From the NCBI GenBank assembly GCA_963677445.2, contig CAXXGF010000067.1:24737-88736 (forward strand): a DNA stretch of 64,000 bases, read 5' to 3'. A program made the translations under genes and the position numbers. The notes under the pieces were generated by a model that saw nothing but the letters and a program-made list of their open reading frames with translations, was not told the DNA's origin and searched no databases. Shown here one piece after another: positions 45,830-53,701 of the stretch. The stretch's first letter is position 1, and each line of letters begins with the position of its first letter. This stretch comes from G963677445 sp963677445 (lineage in GTDB: Bacteria > Bacteroidota > Ignavibacteria > Ignavibacteriales > Melioribacteraceae).

Positions 45830-47650
45830 ATGGCTCGAAAAATCTACTTTGGAATCTGTTTATACTTTTTTGTTTCACTGGCACTATTATTATTCCCAAC
45901 TAATGAAACCTATGGCCAGCGAACAGTAAGCGCCGGCGCTCAGCAAAACTTTGAAACTGATCCCACCTACTGGATGGACACCGATGAGCTGGATGACACT
46001 CACTTTATTTGCGCATTCAAAGCAGCCTCCTCCAGTCCTTCAGCAACCGCTTCAGATCTTTTCGCTGTTGTTGGCGTAGTGGATAGAGAAAATAAAACCG
46101 TGACTTATGGTTCGGTTACTGCTATTGAAACAGGTGCAAACGCCCGGACGTTCGTTATCGGAATTTCCGCCACCCAGGCTGTGGTAGGATATGAACTGGA
46201 TGTGACAACTGATTTCGGTGTTGTGAGAGTTATAACAATATCCGGAACATCTATCACAAATGTAGGCAGCGCGGTTCAGTTTTCAGATGGGGACTACACA
46301 ACACCTGAAAGTGCGCATTTGGGTTCCGGAAAAATTGTGATCACCTATGATGATCTTGAAAACGGTTCTTACGGAACGGCGGTAATAGGAGAAGTCTCCG
46401 GCAATTCAGTTTCATTCGGAACCCCGCAGGTTTTTAATGGCTTTCATACCGACAGGCCATCTGTCTGCGCGCTTGCTTCAGATAAATTATTATTCGGATT
46501 TGAAGATGACGGCGTCGAATTCGATCCGGGTAAAGCAATTATCGCCACTGTATCCGGCACGACAATGTCCTTCGGCAGCGCCGCGACATTTTATTCGAGC
46601 ACAGCGAACGCCGTCAGATATACATCAGTAGCCCCGTTAAGTTCAGGTTATTTTGTTGTCGCGTTTGTCAAGGATGCCCAGGATGACGCGGGCGCCGCTA
46701 TTATTGGGTCTTATAGCGGCACAACAATAAGTTTTCCCGGCTCTGCCATACAGTTTGAAACCTCCTTCGCATCCGCAGATATTGACGTAAGACAATTAAA
46801 TGAAGATGAATTTGTCATCGCATGGAATGGCTCCATATATTCAGATGCTTCAAAAATTATTATCGGTGAAAGAAACGGAAACGGTATTGACTTTGGCAGC
46901 GCGCAAAATGTTTGCGACACACAGGGTGATGAAATCAGCATAGGGGTTCTCGACGCGGATGCCTTTGTAGTTGGTTATACTGATGACTCGGCAGACCCTG
47001 TCGACCAGGGTGACGCTGTGGTCTGCACATTAACTCCGGCAGTCGCTCCTGTTGAGCTCATTTCTTTTAATGCCTCAATAAACAGGAATTCGGTGACCCT
47101 TAACTGGGAGACAGCTACCGAAGTGGATAATTACGGTTTCGAAATAGAGCGCAGCTCCGATAATATGAGCGCCTGGGATAATATCGCTTTTGTCGCCGGA
47201 CACGGAAACAGCAACTCACCCAAAAGCTACAGTTTTTCAGATAAAATTTCCTCCGGCGGAACACAATTTTATTACCGGCTGAAGCAGATCGACCTGGATG
47301 GAGCTTTCGATTATTCCGACGCCATTGAAGTGAATTTTGATGTGCCTATTACCGCGGAACTGGAACAGAACTACCCGAATCCTTTTAATCCCTCAACTTC
47401 TATCAGGTTTTCTGTGCCCTCTTCAGGCTCAGGAAATATTTCTTCCGTGAAAGTCCGTCTGGTTATTTATGACTTGCTTGGCAGGGAAATAGCGGTTCTC
47501 GCCGATAAAGAAATGAACCCCGGAAACCACATCGCCTATTGGCGCGGGACAGACAAACTTGGCCGCCAGGTATCCGCCGGAACTTACCTCTGCAGCCTGA
47601 TTATTGATGATAAATCGGTTAATTCCCACAAAATGCTGCTTTTGAAATAA
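45830..47650 (+). CDS. T9SS-sorted secreted repeat protein
   Basis: A 606-residue protein with a signal peptide. Residues 30-410 hold six or seven repeats of about 55 residues ending in SGTxxxFGSAxxF, for example TISGTSITNVGSAVQFSDGD and ATVSGTTMSFGSAATFYSST, probably a beta-propeller. A fibronectin-like domain follows (VELISFNASINRNSVTLNWE), then the T9SS sorting domain (ELEQNYPNPFNPSTSIRFSV, terminal HKMLLLK). Function unknown. It is a single-gene unit closed by a strong terminator 14 bases after the stop. Confidence 0.9.
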   Translation: MARKIYFGICLYFFVSLALLLFPTNETYGQRTVSAGAQQNFETDPTYWMDTDELDDTHFICAFKAASSSPSATASDLFAVVGVVDRENKTVTYGSVTAIETGANARTFVIGISATQAVVGYELDVTTDFGVVRVITISGTSITNVGSAVQFSDGDYTTPESAHLGSGKIVITYDDLENGSYGTAVIGEVSGNSVSFGTPQVFNGFHTDRPSVCALASDKLLFGFEDDGVEFDPGKAIIATVSGTTMSFGSAATFYSSTANAVRYTSVAPLSSGYFVVAFVKDAQDDAGAAIIGSYSGTTISFPGSAIQFETSFASADIDVRQLNEDEFVIAWNGSIYSDASKIIIGERNGNGIDFGSAQNVCDTQGDEISIGVLDADAFVVGYTDDSADPVDQGDAVVCTLTPAVAPVELISFNASINRNSVTLNWETATEVDNYGFEIERSSDNMSAWDNIAFVAGHGNSNSPKSYSFSDKISSGGTQFYYRLKQIDLDGAFDYSDAIEVNFDVPITAELEQNYPNPFNPSTSIRFSVPSSGSGNISSVKVRLVIYDLLGREIAVLADKEMNPGNHIAYWRGTDKLGRQVSAGTYLCSLIIDDKSVNSHKMLLLK

Positions 47651-47663
47651 TTCCAAATTTTAT

Positions 47664-47702
47664 GGCGGATCAAAGCATATACTCTTTGATCCGCCTTTTT
47701 TT
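47664..47702 (+). terminator. Intrinsic terminator
   Basis: Stem GGCGGATCAAAG / CTTTGATCCGCC (12 perfect pairs) with a seven-base loop, followed by eight T residues, shortly after the secreted repeat protein gene. Confidence 0.95.
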
Positions 47703-47888
47703 ACCTTACCGTTATTTCCCCTTTCTTTAGTAAATATTTATCAGTAAGTTATTTAGTCAAATAAAAGAATGGAAAGAGCAAATTTTTAGGGCAAATAAGG
47801 TGAAAAGTCAAACTTACGTTAAATTATAAAATTACTATTATATTAAACTTATCGATAAAACAGTCTGCGCATTTCAGAAGAGTTAATC

Positions 47889-48272
47889 ATGACGATGAAT
47901 AAAAACGAAAAGCAAAAAATCTTTACGAATCAGGAAACAGCGTTTCTGACAGACATGCTTAAAAAATCATTTGGCCCTCTCAATAGTAAATACGCTGAGA
48001 GTAAGGGGATAAACTTCGAGAATAATGTAAATTTCCTATCTGTATCAACAAACTGTCAGAGTGAACGGGAAAAAAGGAATTTGACTATTAAGGATATTGC
48101 GGCAAAATTAAAAGCGCCGCAATACAAATTAAAATATATTGAAGATAATGACGTAAATAACACTGAGCCTTTGATCCTGCAAAAATATATTAACTTTCTT
48201 GAATTGGATGAATGGTTTGATGAATGGCTGAAATCAAACCCCAAACTTGCCGCAAAATTCAAAATTGGTTAA
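47889..48272 (+). CDS. Helix-turn-helix (XRE/Cro-like) protein
   Basis: A 127-residue protein. The C-terminal half carries a Cro/CI-type HTH: REKRNLTIKDIAAKLKAPQY followed by KLKYIEDNDVNNTEPLILQK, with the fold's usual glutamate and hydrophobic spacing, then FLELDEWFDEWLK. The N-terminal 55 residues match nothing I know. It could regulate nearby genes; the long non-coding hairpin field follows it. Single gene, no clear partner. Confidence 0.72.
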   Translation: MTMNKNEKQKIFTNQETAFLTDMLKKSFGPLNSKYAESKGINFENNVNFLSVSTNCQSEREKRNLTIKDIAAKLKAPQYKLKYIEDNDVNNTEPLILQKYINFLELDEWFDEWLKSNPKLAAKFKIG

Positions 48273-50170
48273 CGATTTGTAAACAAATACCTGACAGAAT
48301 ATAAATTTTCCCCAAGCAGAGCCTGAGGAACCTTTCTCAAAGGGGAAGAATTCAGAGATTTAGAATAACTCCGCGCCTTTAGGCCGTTGTTCAAGCGTAA
48401 AGTAACCAGCCTTTTATTGCTTTAGCCCAAAGGACGGATAAGGAAATATTTCATTTTGGGGAGAGGAAACAGGCAGGCTAAAAAACCGGGTAATAGTAAG
48501 ATGACGGGATTGGCGATGGCGATAAGTCTGTTTATTTTTTTCCGGGGATTGGATTAGGATTACTCCGTCAGCAGATTAACCGGACTAAATAAGATATACA
48601 GCATTATCCGTTTTGTCCAATATCAGAACTCCTGATACCGTATATAAAAAACAATAACTTACATGGATTCTTTCGCAAAATAAAAACGAAGAAAATAGGG
48701 CAACAAAACAACATTGACGGGTCTTTCTTTATCTTGTCGAATAATGCTTGGAACCAATACATCAACATTGTATTATTTTCAAAAATGATATAATTTGAAC
48801 AGCTTTTTGTGCATCTCCTAAAGAGATGTTTCCCAGGTTGTCTATCATATTCTACCCCAGGGGGACTGACGCACTACTGGAACCTATACAACGTTCTTTT
48901 TTATTTACTTTGCCTTGTAGAGGCAATAATTTTTGTAGAATATTGTTAATAGAACAAGACAAAATCCTTGTAGAGGATTCACAAATCTCTCTGGTTAATC
49001 TAATACCTTAGGACCTCGCTGATAAACTCAGATCAATAAAAAATTAAATTTATAACACATCATTTAAGGCTAAAGTAGGACCTCGTCACTTAATAGATGG
49101 ATAACAATTTCATTGAATATTTCCCAAAATATCCGCGATTTCATTTTGCGAGAGGTAAGGAATTCTGTGATTATAGTTGTAGTTAGATAAATAAATATGG
49201 TGTACCTGACGGCACACAATATTTTCAGGGTCTTTCTTTTTACCAATATACTGTACCTAACGGGACAAAAAAATTAAATCGCATAAAATTGCCCCGTTAG
49301 GGGCAAAATATCGGCAGAAAAAATATTAGAAAATGACCAGGTGTGCCGTCAGGTACACAATATTACTCATGCAGAATTATATTCTAAACCTCGGCAAAAC
49401 AGAGAGCAAATAAAGGTGGGAAAAACCTTATTCTTTATTCTTAACCTTTGTAGCAGAGGTAACCTCCCAATAAAATCAAACATTATTAACCTTATTTAAA
49501 CGGGGCAATATTTCCATCGGGATATTGGAATGCTCGCAGAAAGAGCAAAGCATTTGATTGTGGGGATAAAAAAGACTGACTGATATAAGTTAGCCATTGA
49601 AATCGAAGTCGTCATCGAAATCGGGTTTTTAAAAAATCAGATAAATATTTATTATTCTTCACTCTCCGCTAACCGCTCTTCACTTCCTGTTCAGCCGGTT
49701 TACAGATCAGCAATTCTCCTCCCCATCTCCTCATAAAAAAACGCCCATTCTTCCGCCCCTCTCCTTCATCATGTTTATTAAAACAATCCCCGTAATCCTG
49801 TTCTGTTATTTTTTCAGGGGAAACTGCCTTTGCTGTTAAGGTTAAAAAATCAGGGAAAAGGCTTTTTTGATCTTTTTTGCGGGATTTTGTGTTTTAGTGA
49901 TTTAGTAGCGCTTTTCCAGCGAAATCAGAAAAATCCGCGGTAGTCTTTGCCTTTAATTTTTCATTGTTCATTAATAATAGTTCATTGATTTGTGCTGGAA
50001 TTGAATATTTCGGAATACTCTTGCTCATACTCACTCTGTTGATATTCATCACATTTATTCCCTAAATTCAATTATATTTCTTTCAGGCTTTTAAACCTTT
50101 TTTATCATCGTCTTGTCATAAAAGCAGACATAAGAAAAAAAATAAATTGTTAACTAACCTGGTGGGGATC
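48273..50170. other. 1.9-kb non-coding region
   Basis: No convincing gene in any frame. 48812-49358 holds a dense set of short hairpins (listed separately). At 49604-49627 is a hexamer tract, ATCGAAGTCGTCATCGAAAT, and at 49656-49687 a repeat (inverse of GGAAGTGAAGAGCGGTTAG) also found twice near 58.3-58.5 kb. Such richness in repeats and lack of genes suggests an insertion hot spot or eroded DNA. The promoter of the operon that starts at 50171 must lie near its right end. Confidence 0.6.
48812..49358. repeat. Field of short hairpin repeats
   Basis: At least seven small hairpins lie within 550 bases: CATCTC/GAGATG (48812), TGCCT/AGGCA (48911), AATCCT/AGGATT (48963), GTGTACC/GGCACAC (49200), TGTACC/GGGACA (49252), TGCCCC/GGGGCA (49290) and GTGTGCC/GGTACAC (49341). 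Loops are four to five bases, and several are followed by AATATT or by a GTAGAA/GCAGAA tail. The 49200 and 49341 units are mirror copies. They resemble the CCC-G-GGG hairpin families seen in many FCB genomes. No direct-repeat/spacer pattern of CRISPR type is present. Confidence 0.65.
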
Positions 50171-51025
50171 ATGTTAAAACAACTCACAAAAACTACGCTC
50201 TTTTTTACCCTCTTAATTAACTCACTCATTTTCTCACAGTGGCAAAGCGAATGGAATTCGACCCAGCTTAATTATTATGTGGTATCGGGATGGCTGACAT
50301 TCGATTACTCAGGTAATGCCAATTCGGCCCGGTTTTACAGGCTCGATGAATTCACCTTCAGCATAACGTCTGATCCATATTCTGTGACTCCTGAATATAC
50401 TTACAATTTCACACAGGAGGAAATGGATGGGGATTACCTTCTTTATTCCCTGGGGATTGATCTTACCGGGGACGGATATACCGAGTTTTACGTAATGTCT
50501 CAATATGGATCGGCTGAGCCATACCGTTATTCATTTAAAGTTTTCGACATTGTCACCGGTGATATTCTCCTCGAAATGAATGATGGGTCCTATTCCTATG
50601 ATTATCCTACAATTTGGGACGCGGATGGAGACAACACCCTTGAGTGCACCTTCGTTCGTTACGATTATCCAAATTTTAACAGTTACATTTTGCAATCTTA
50701 TAATACCGGTGTATCTTTGACGGGAGTTAATGACCAGGTAATCCAGACCCGCTTTGAGCTTTCACAGAATTACCCCAATCCATTCAACCCCTCTACAACC
50801 ATTGGTTATACTCTGGACAGCGAGGAAAATGTAACTATCAGAATTTATGATGTGAAGGGAGAGATGATAAAATCTTTCAGGCAGGGAAGCCAGTCGCCCG
50901 GGACTTACCAGGTTACATGGGATGGTAAAAACCAGTCGGGACTTAAAGTTTCGGCAGGAGCATATTTTTATACAATTAAAGCGGGACTAAACAGAAGTTC
51001 TAAAAAAATGTTATTGATTAAATAA
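50171..51025 (+). CDS. T9SS-sorted secreted protein, first gene of the PqqD/ATP-grasp operon
   Basis: A 284-residue secreted protein. Signal peptide LKQLTKTTLFFTLLINSLIF, then a beta-rich domain with two Ca-loop-like segments (DLTGDGYTEF, DADGDNTLEC) as in FG-GAP or dockerin-like units, then a T9SS type A sorting domain (ELSQNYPNPFNPSTTIGYTL, terminal KKMLLIK). The start chosen has GGTGGGG upstream; an ATG at 50147 is in frame but weak. It ends 11 bases before the PqqD gene, so it probably belongs to the operon and may be its exported product or a surface partner. Confidence 0.87.
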   Translation: MLKQLTKTTLFFTLLINSLIFSQWQSEWNSTQLNYYVVSGWLTFDYSGNANSARFYRLDEFTFSITSDPYSVTPEYTYNFTQEEMDGDYLLYSLGIDLTGDGYTEFYVMSQYGSAEPYRYSFKVFDIVTGDILLEMNDGSYSYDYPTIWDADGDNTLECTFVRYDYPNFNSYILQSYNTGVSLTGVNDQVIQTRFELSQNYPNPFNPSTTIGYTLDSEENVTIRIYDVKGEMIKSFRQGSQSPGTYQVTWDGKNQSGLKVSAGAYFYTIKAGLNRSSKKMLLIK

Positions 51026-51036
51026 AAGGTGTCAGC

Positions 51037-51291
51037 ATGAGCGCATACATAATACCCGCAAACCTGGCGGTAAGTGAAACAGGTTTTCTTTTTGTACCCG
51101 GAACCGGAGAAACATTCACAATGAATGAATCGGGCAGAAGGATACTGAAAGAACTCCAGAACCGTAAAACAACCGAAGAAATTCTCAATATCTTTCTTGA
51201 AGAATATGATGTGGATAAAATAACCATCGAAAAAGATATTATAGAATTTGTCAACCAATTAAAAACCCATAAACTGGTGCAGGAAATATGA
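51037..51291 (+). CDS. PqqD-family protein (RiPP recognition element)
   Basis: An 84-residue stand-alone PqqD-type winged-helix protein: three N-terminal strands (VSETGFLFVPGTGETFTMNE), the conserved NESGRRILKELQNRKTTEEI helix and a C-terminal helix pair (EKDIIEFVNQLKTHKLV). Length and pattern match PqqD family members. In peptide natural product pathways this fold binds a leader peptide and brings it to the tailoring enzyme. Here its stop overlaps the ATP-grasp start by four bases, so the two proteins probably work together. No short precursor peptide gene is seen nearby. Confidence 0.88.
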   Translation: MSAYIIPANLAVSETGFLFVPGTGETFTMNESGRRILKELQNRKTTEEILNIFLEEYDVDKITIEKDIIEFVNQLKTHKLVQEI

Positions 51292-52331
51292 AAATCGCGG
51301 TAACAGGATTGAATAACATAGACAGTCCCGGCCCCGGAGTGCCGGTAATCAGAGGCATTAAGGATTCACCCGAATTTGACGGCGAAATAATAGGCCTTAT
51401 TTATGACACTCTCGAACCGGGCGCCTATATGAAAGAGGTAACCCCCATAAGTTACCTTATCCCCTATCCTTCAAGCGGACTTGAAAATTTATTCAACCGG
51501 CTGAAAGAAATCCATAAAGAGGAAAAAATAGATGTAATTATTCCAACTCTCGACAGTGAACTTTACGGATTTATCAAGCTCGAACCAAAACTGAAAGAGC
51601 TGGGAATAAAAATGTTCCTCCCCACACAGGATCAGTTGAATATGAGAAGTAAGGATAAACTTTATGAGTTCTGCCAGAAGTATGATATTAAAGCTCCGAA
51701 AAATATCCTTGCCAATTCACTTCAGGACCTGTACAAAATATCATCTGAGTTTGAATACCCGGTAGCGGTTAAGGGAATTTTTTACGACGCTTATATTGTA
51801 AATAATTTTGATGAAGCTGTTACCGCCTTCAAAAAGATCAGCTTCAAATGGGGTGTGCCTGTAATTATCCAGGAATTCCTCAAAGGTGATGAATATAATG
51901 TAGCCGCGGTCGGGGATGGCACAGGTGAAACAATCGGCGCTGTTCCGATGAAAAAAATGTATATTACCGATAAAGGAAAGGGGTGGGCCGGAATCTCGAT
52001 CGATGATGAAAAACTAATTTCTCTTTCCGATAAAATTATGCGCAGCCTCAAATGGCGGAGCGGAACTGAGCTTGAGTTTATAAAAGAAGAATCGAGCAAT
52101 GAATATTATCTTGTCGAAATAAATCCGAGGCTGCCCGCATGGGTATATCTCGCCGTAGCGGCGGGACAAAACCTCCCCTGGTCGCTGGTTAATCTCGCCA
52201 CCGGCAATAAACCTGATCCCTGGACAAAATACAGCACAGGAACAATTTTTATCCGTTATTCCTGGGATCATATAACAAATATTAAAAATTTTGAAGAACT
52301 AACTGTAAAAGGGATGTTGAAAAATGTCTGA
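51288..52331 (+). CDS. ATP-grasp ligase
   Basis: A 347-residue ATP-grasp protein. The N-terminal 105 residues are a Rossmann-like preATP-grasp domain (MKIAVTGLNNIDSPGPGVPV); the ATP-binding part starts near NMRSKDKLYEF, with YPVAVKG (nucleotide lysine), IIQEFLKGDEYNVAAVGDG, GTELEFI and VEINPRLPAW (metal Glu and Asn). It resembles carbamoyl-phosphate-synthase-like ligases, which join a carboxylate (as acyl phosphate) to an amine or other nucleophile. Substrate unknown. It is coupled to PqqD upstream and overlaps the decarboxylase gene by eight bases downstream. Confidence 0.9.
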   Translation: MKIAVTGLNNIDSPGPGVPVIRGIKDSPEFDGEIIGLIYDTLEPGAYMKEVTPISYLIPYPSSGLENLFNRLKEIHKEEKIDVIIPTLDSELYGFIKLEPKLKELGIKMFLPTQDQLNMRSKDKLYEFCQKYDIKAPKNILANSLQDLYKISSEFEYPVAVKGIFYDAYIVNNFDEAVTAFKKISFKWGVPVIIQEFLKGDEYNVAAVGDGTGETIGAVPMKKMYITDKGKGWAGISIDDEKLISLSDKIMRSLKWRSGTELEFIKEESSNEYYLVEINPRLPAWVYLAVAAGQNLPWSLVNLATGNKPDPWTKYSTGTIFIRYSWDHITNIKNFEELTVKGMLKNV

Positions 52332-53688
52332 GAAAAAAAGATATGAAAGACCCGTGATTGTAAAACAACTTTCAGGGCTTATGAATAAAATAGGGAGCGG
52401 TTTACCCGGAACTCCCAAACTCGATATAGATGGAATATCCATTGAAAATCTTACCGACAAATATGGCTCACCTCTTTTTGTCTTATCTGAAAGACAGATA
52501 AGAGAAAACCAGCAGAACGCGCTTAGAATATTCAAAAACCGTTATCCGAAAGTGCAGTTCGCCTGGTCTTATAAAACAAATTACCTGAACGCTGTATGTT
52601 CGGTTTTCCATCAGGAAGGCTCATGGGCCGAAGTGGTTTCAGAATTTGAATATGACAGAGCGCGCAAACTTGGAGTGGAAGGAAAACATATTATCTTTAA
52701 CGGCCCCGACAAAAACGAGGAGGCTCTCGTTAAAGCCATCAATGAAAAGGCAAAAATTCACATCGACCATTTTGATGAACTCTACCAGATAATTGAACTC
52801 ACTAATAAAATGGATAAACGAGCTGAAGTTGCCATCAGAATTAATATGGATACAGGGATCTATCCTAAATGGGACCGTTTTGGCTTCAACTTCGAAAACG
52901 GGGAAGCGCTCGAAGCCGCGCGAAGAATCCTTTCCAATGAAAAACTTAACCTCGTCGGGCTCCATACACATATCGGCACCTATATGATGACAACCGAATC
53001 ATATAAAATCGCGGCCTCTAAACTTGTAAACATTATAAATCAGCTTAATGAACAATATGACTTTATCCCCGATTATATAGATATGGGTGGCGGTCTTCCC
53101 TCAAATAACACTCTTCTGGGGCAATACCTGCCTGCCGAAGAAACTCTGCCCTCAATGGAACAATATGCCGACGCTATTACTTCGGCTATGTTCGAACTGA
53201 AGTTTTCTTTCGAAGAAATGCCTGCGCTCATCCTCGAAAGCGGACGCGCGCTTATTGATGACGCGGGTTATCTTATCAGCACTGTTATCGCCAACAAACG
53301 TCTTTCCGACGGGAAAAAAGCCACAATAATTGACGCGGGGGTTAATATCCTCTTTACCAGTTTCTGGTATAAACATAAAATTGTGCCGGGCCAGCAATCA
53401 GGGCTGAATACCGAAAATACCGCTATCTACGGTCCCCTTTGCATGAATATAGATTGTATCAGGGAAAATATCGTTCTGCCATCCCTGAAAAAAGGTGAGC
53501 GCGTGGTCATCAGTAATGTCGGAGCCTACAATATGACACAGTGGATGCAGTTTATCACTCTCCGCCCCCGTATTGTGATGGTTATGGAAGATGGTTCGGT
53601 GGAATTGATCAGAGATACCGAATCACTCGATTACATCATGTCGATGGAAAGCATGCCCGATAAATTAAAAGAATTCAAACTTCGGTAA
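52324..53688 (+). CDS. PLP fold-III decarboxylase (DapDC/LysA-like) with leader-like N-terminus
   Basis: A 454-residue enzyme of the alanine-racemase-fold decarboxylase group. The PLP lysine is K84 in SYKTN; HTHIG (214-218), DMGGGLPS (253-260), ESGRAL (305-310), GPLCMNID (370-377, with active C373 and D377) and GAY (400-402) complete the site. Diaminopimelate, lysine, ornithine or another amino acid could be the substrate. About 45 residues precede the usual domain start, including Y7-E-R-P10-V-I12 and GLMNKIGSG, which resembles the YxxPxL motif that recognition elements bind in lasso leaders. Given a PqqD protein in the same operon, this extension may be a docking or substrate segment (inference). 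Confidence 0.87.
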   Translation: MSEKKRYERPVIVKQLSGLMNKIGSGLPGTPKLDIDGISIENLTDKYGSPLFVLSERQIRENQQNALRIFKNRYPKVQFAWSYKTNYLNAVCSVFHQEGSWAEVVSEFEYDRARKLGVEGKHIIFNGPDKNEEALVKAINEKAKIHIDHFDELYQIIELTNKMDKRAEVAIRINMDTGIYPKWDRFGFNFENGEALEAARRILSNEKLNLVGLHTHIGTYMMTTESYKIAASKLVNIINQLNEQYDFIPDYIDMGGGLPSNNTLLGQYLPAEETLPSMEQYADAITSAMFELKFSFEEMPALILESGRALIDDAGYLISTVIANKRLSDGKKATIIDAGVNILFTSFWYKHKIVPGQQSGLNTENTAIYGPLCMNIDCIRENIVLPSLKKGERVVISNVGAYNMTQWMQFITLRPRIVMVMEDGSVELIRDTESLDYIMSMESMPDKLKEFKLR

Positions 53689-53701
53689 TCGAGAGGATGA
53701 T

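Noticed and set aside
47664..47702. Riboswitch reading of the hairpin after the secreted repeat protein
   Set aside because: A single perfect stem with a T-run after a stop codon is a plain terminator.
48826..49011. 61-codon frame in the non-coding region
   Set aside because: It consists of hairpin repeat units (RGNNFCRILL) and has no gene-like context.
48812..49358. Possible CRISPR array
   Set aside because: Units are self-complementary hairpins with different stems and irregular spacing, not identical direct repeats with equal spacers; no cas gene is present.
52324..53688. Housekeeping lysA or alanine racemase role for the PLP enzyme
   Set aside because: Not excluded, but no lysine-pathway gene adjoins; tight coupling with PqqD and ATP-grasp genes and the unusual N-terminus argue for a special role.
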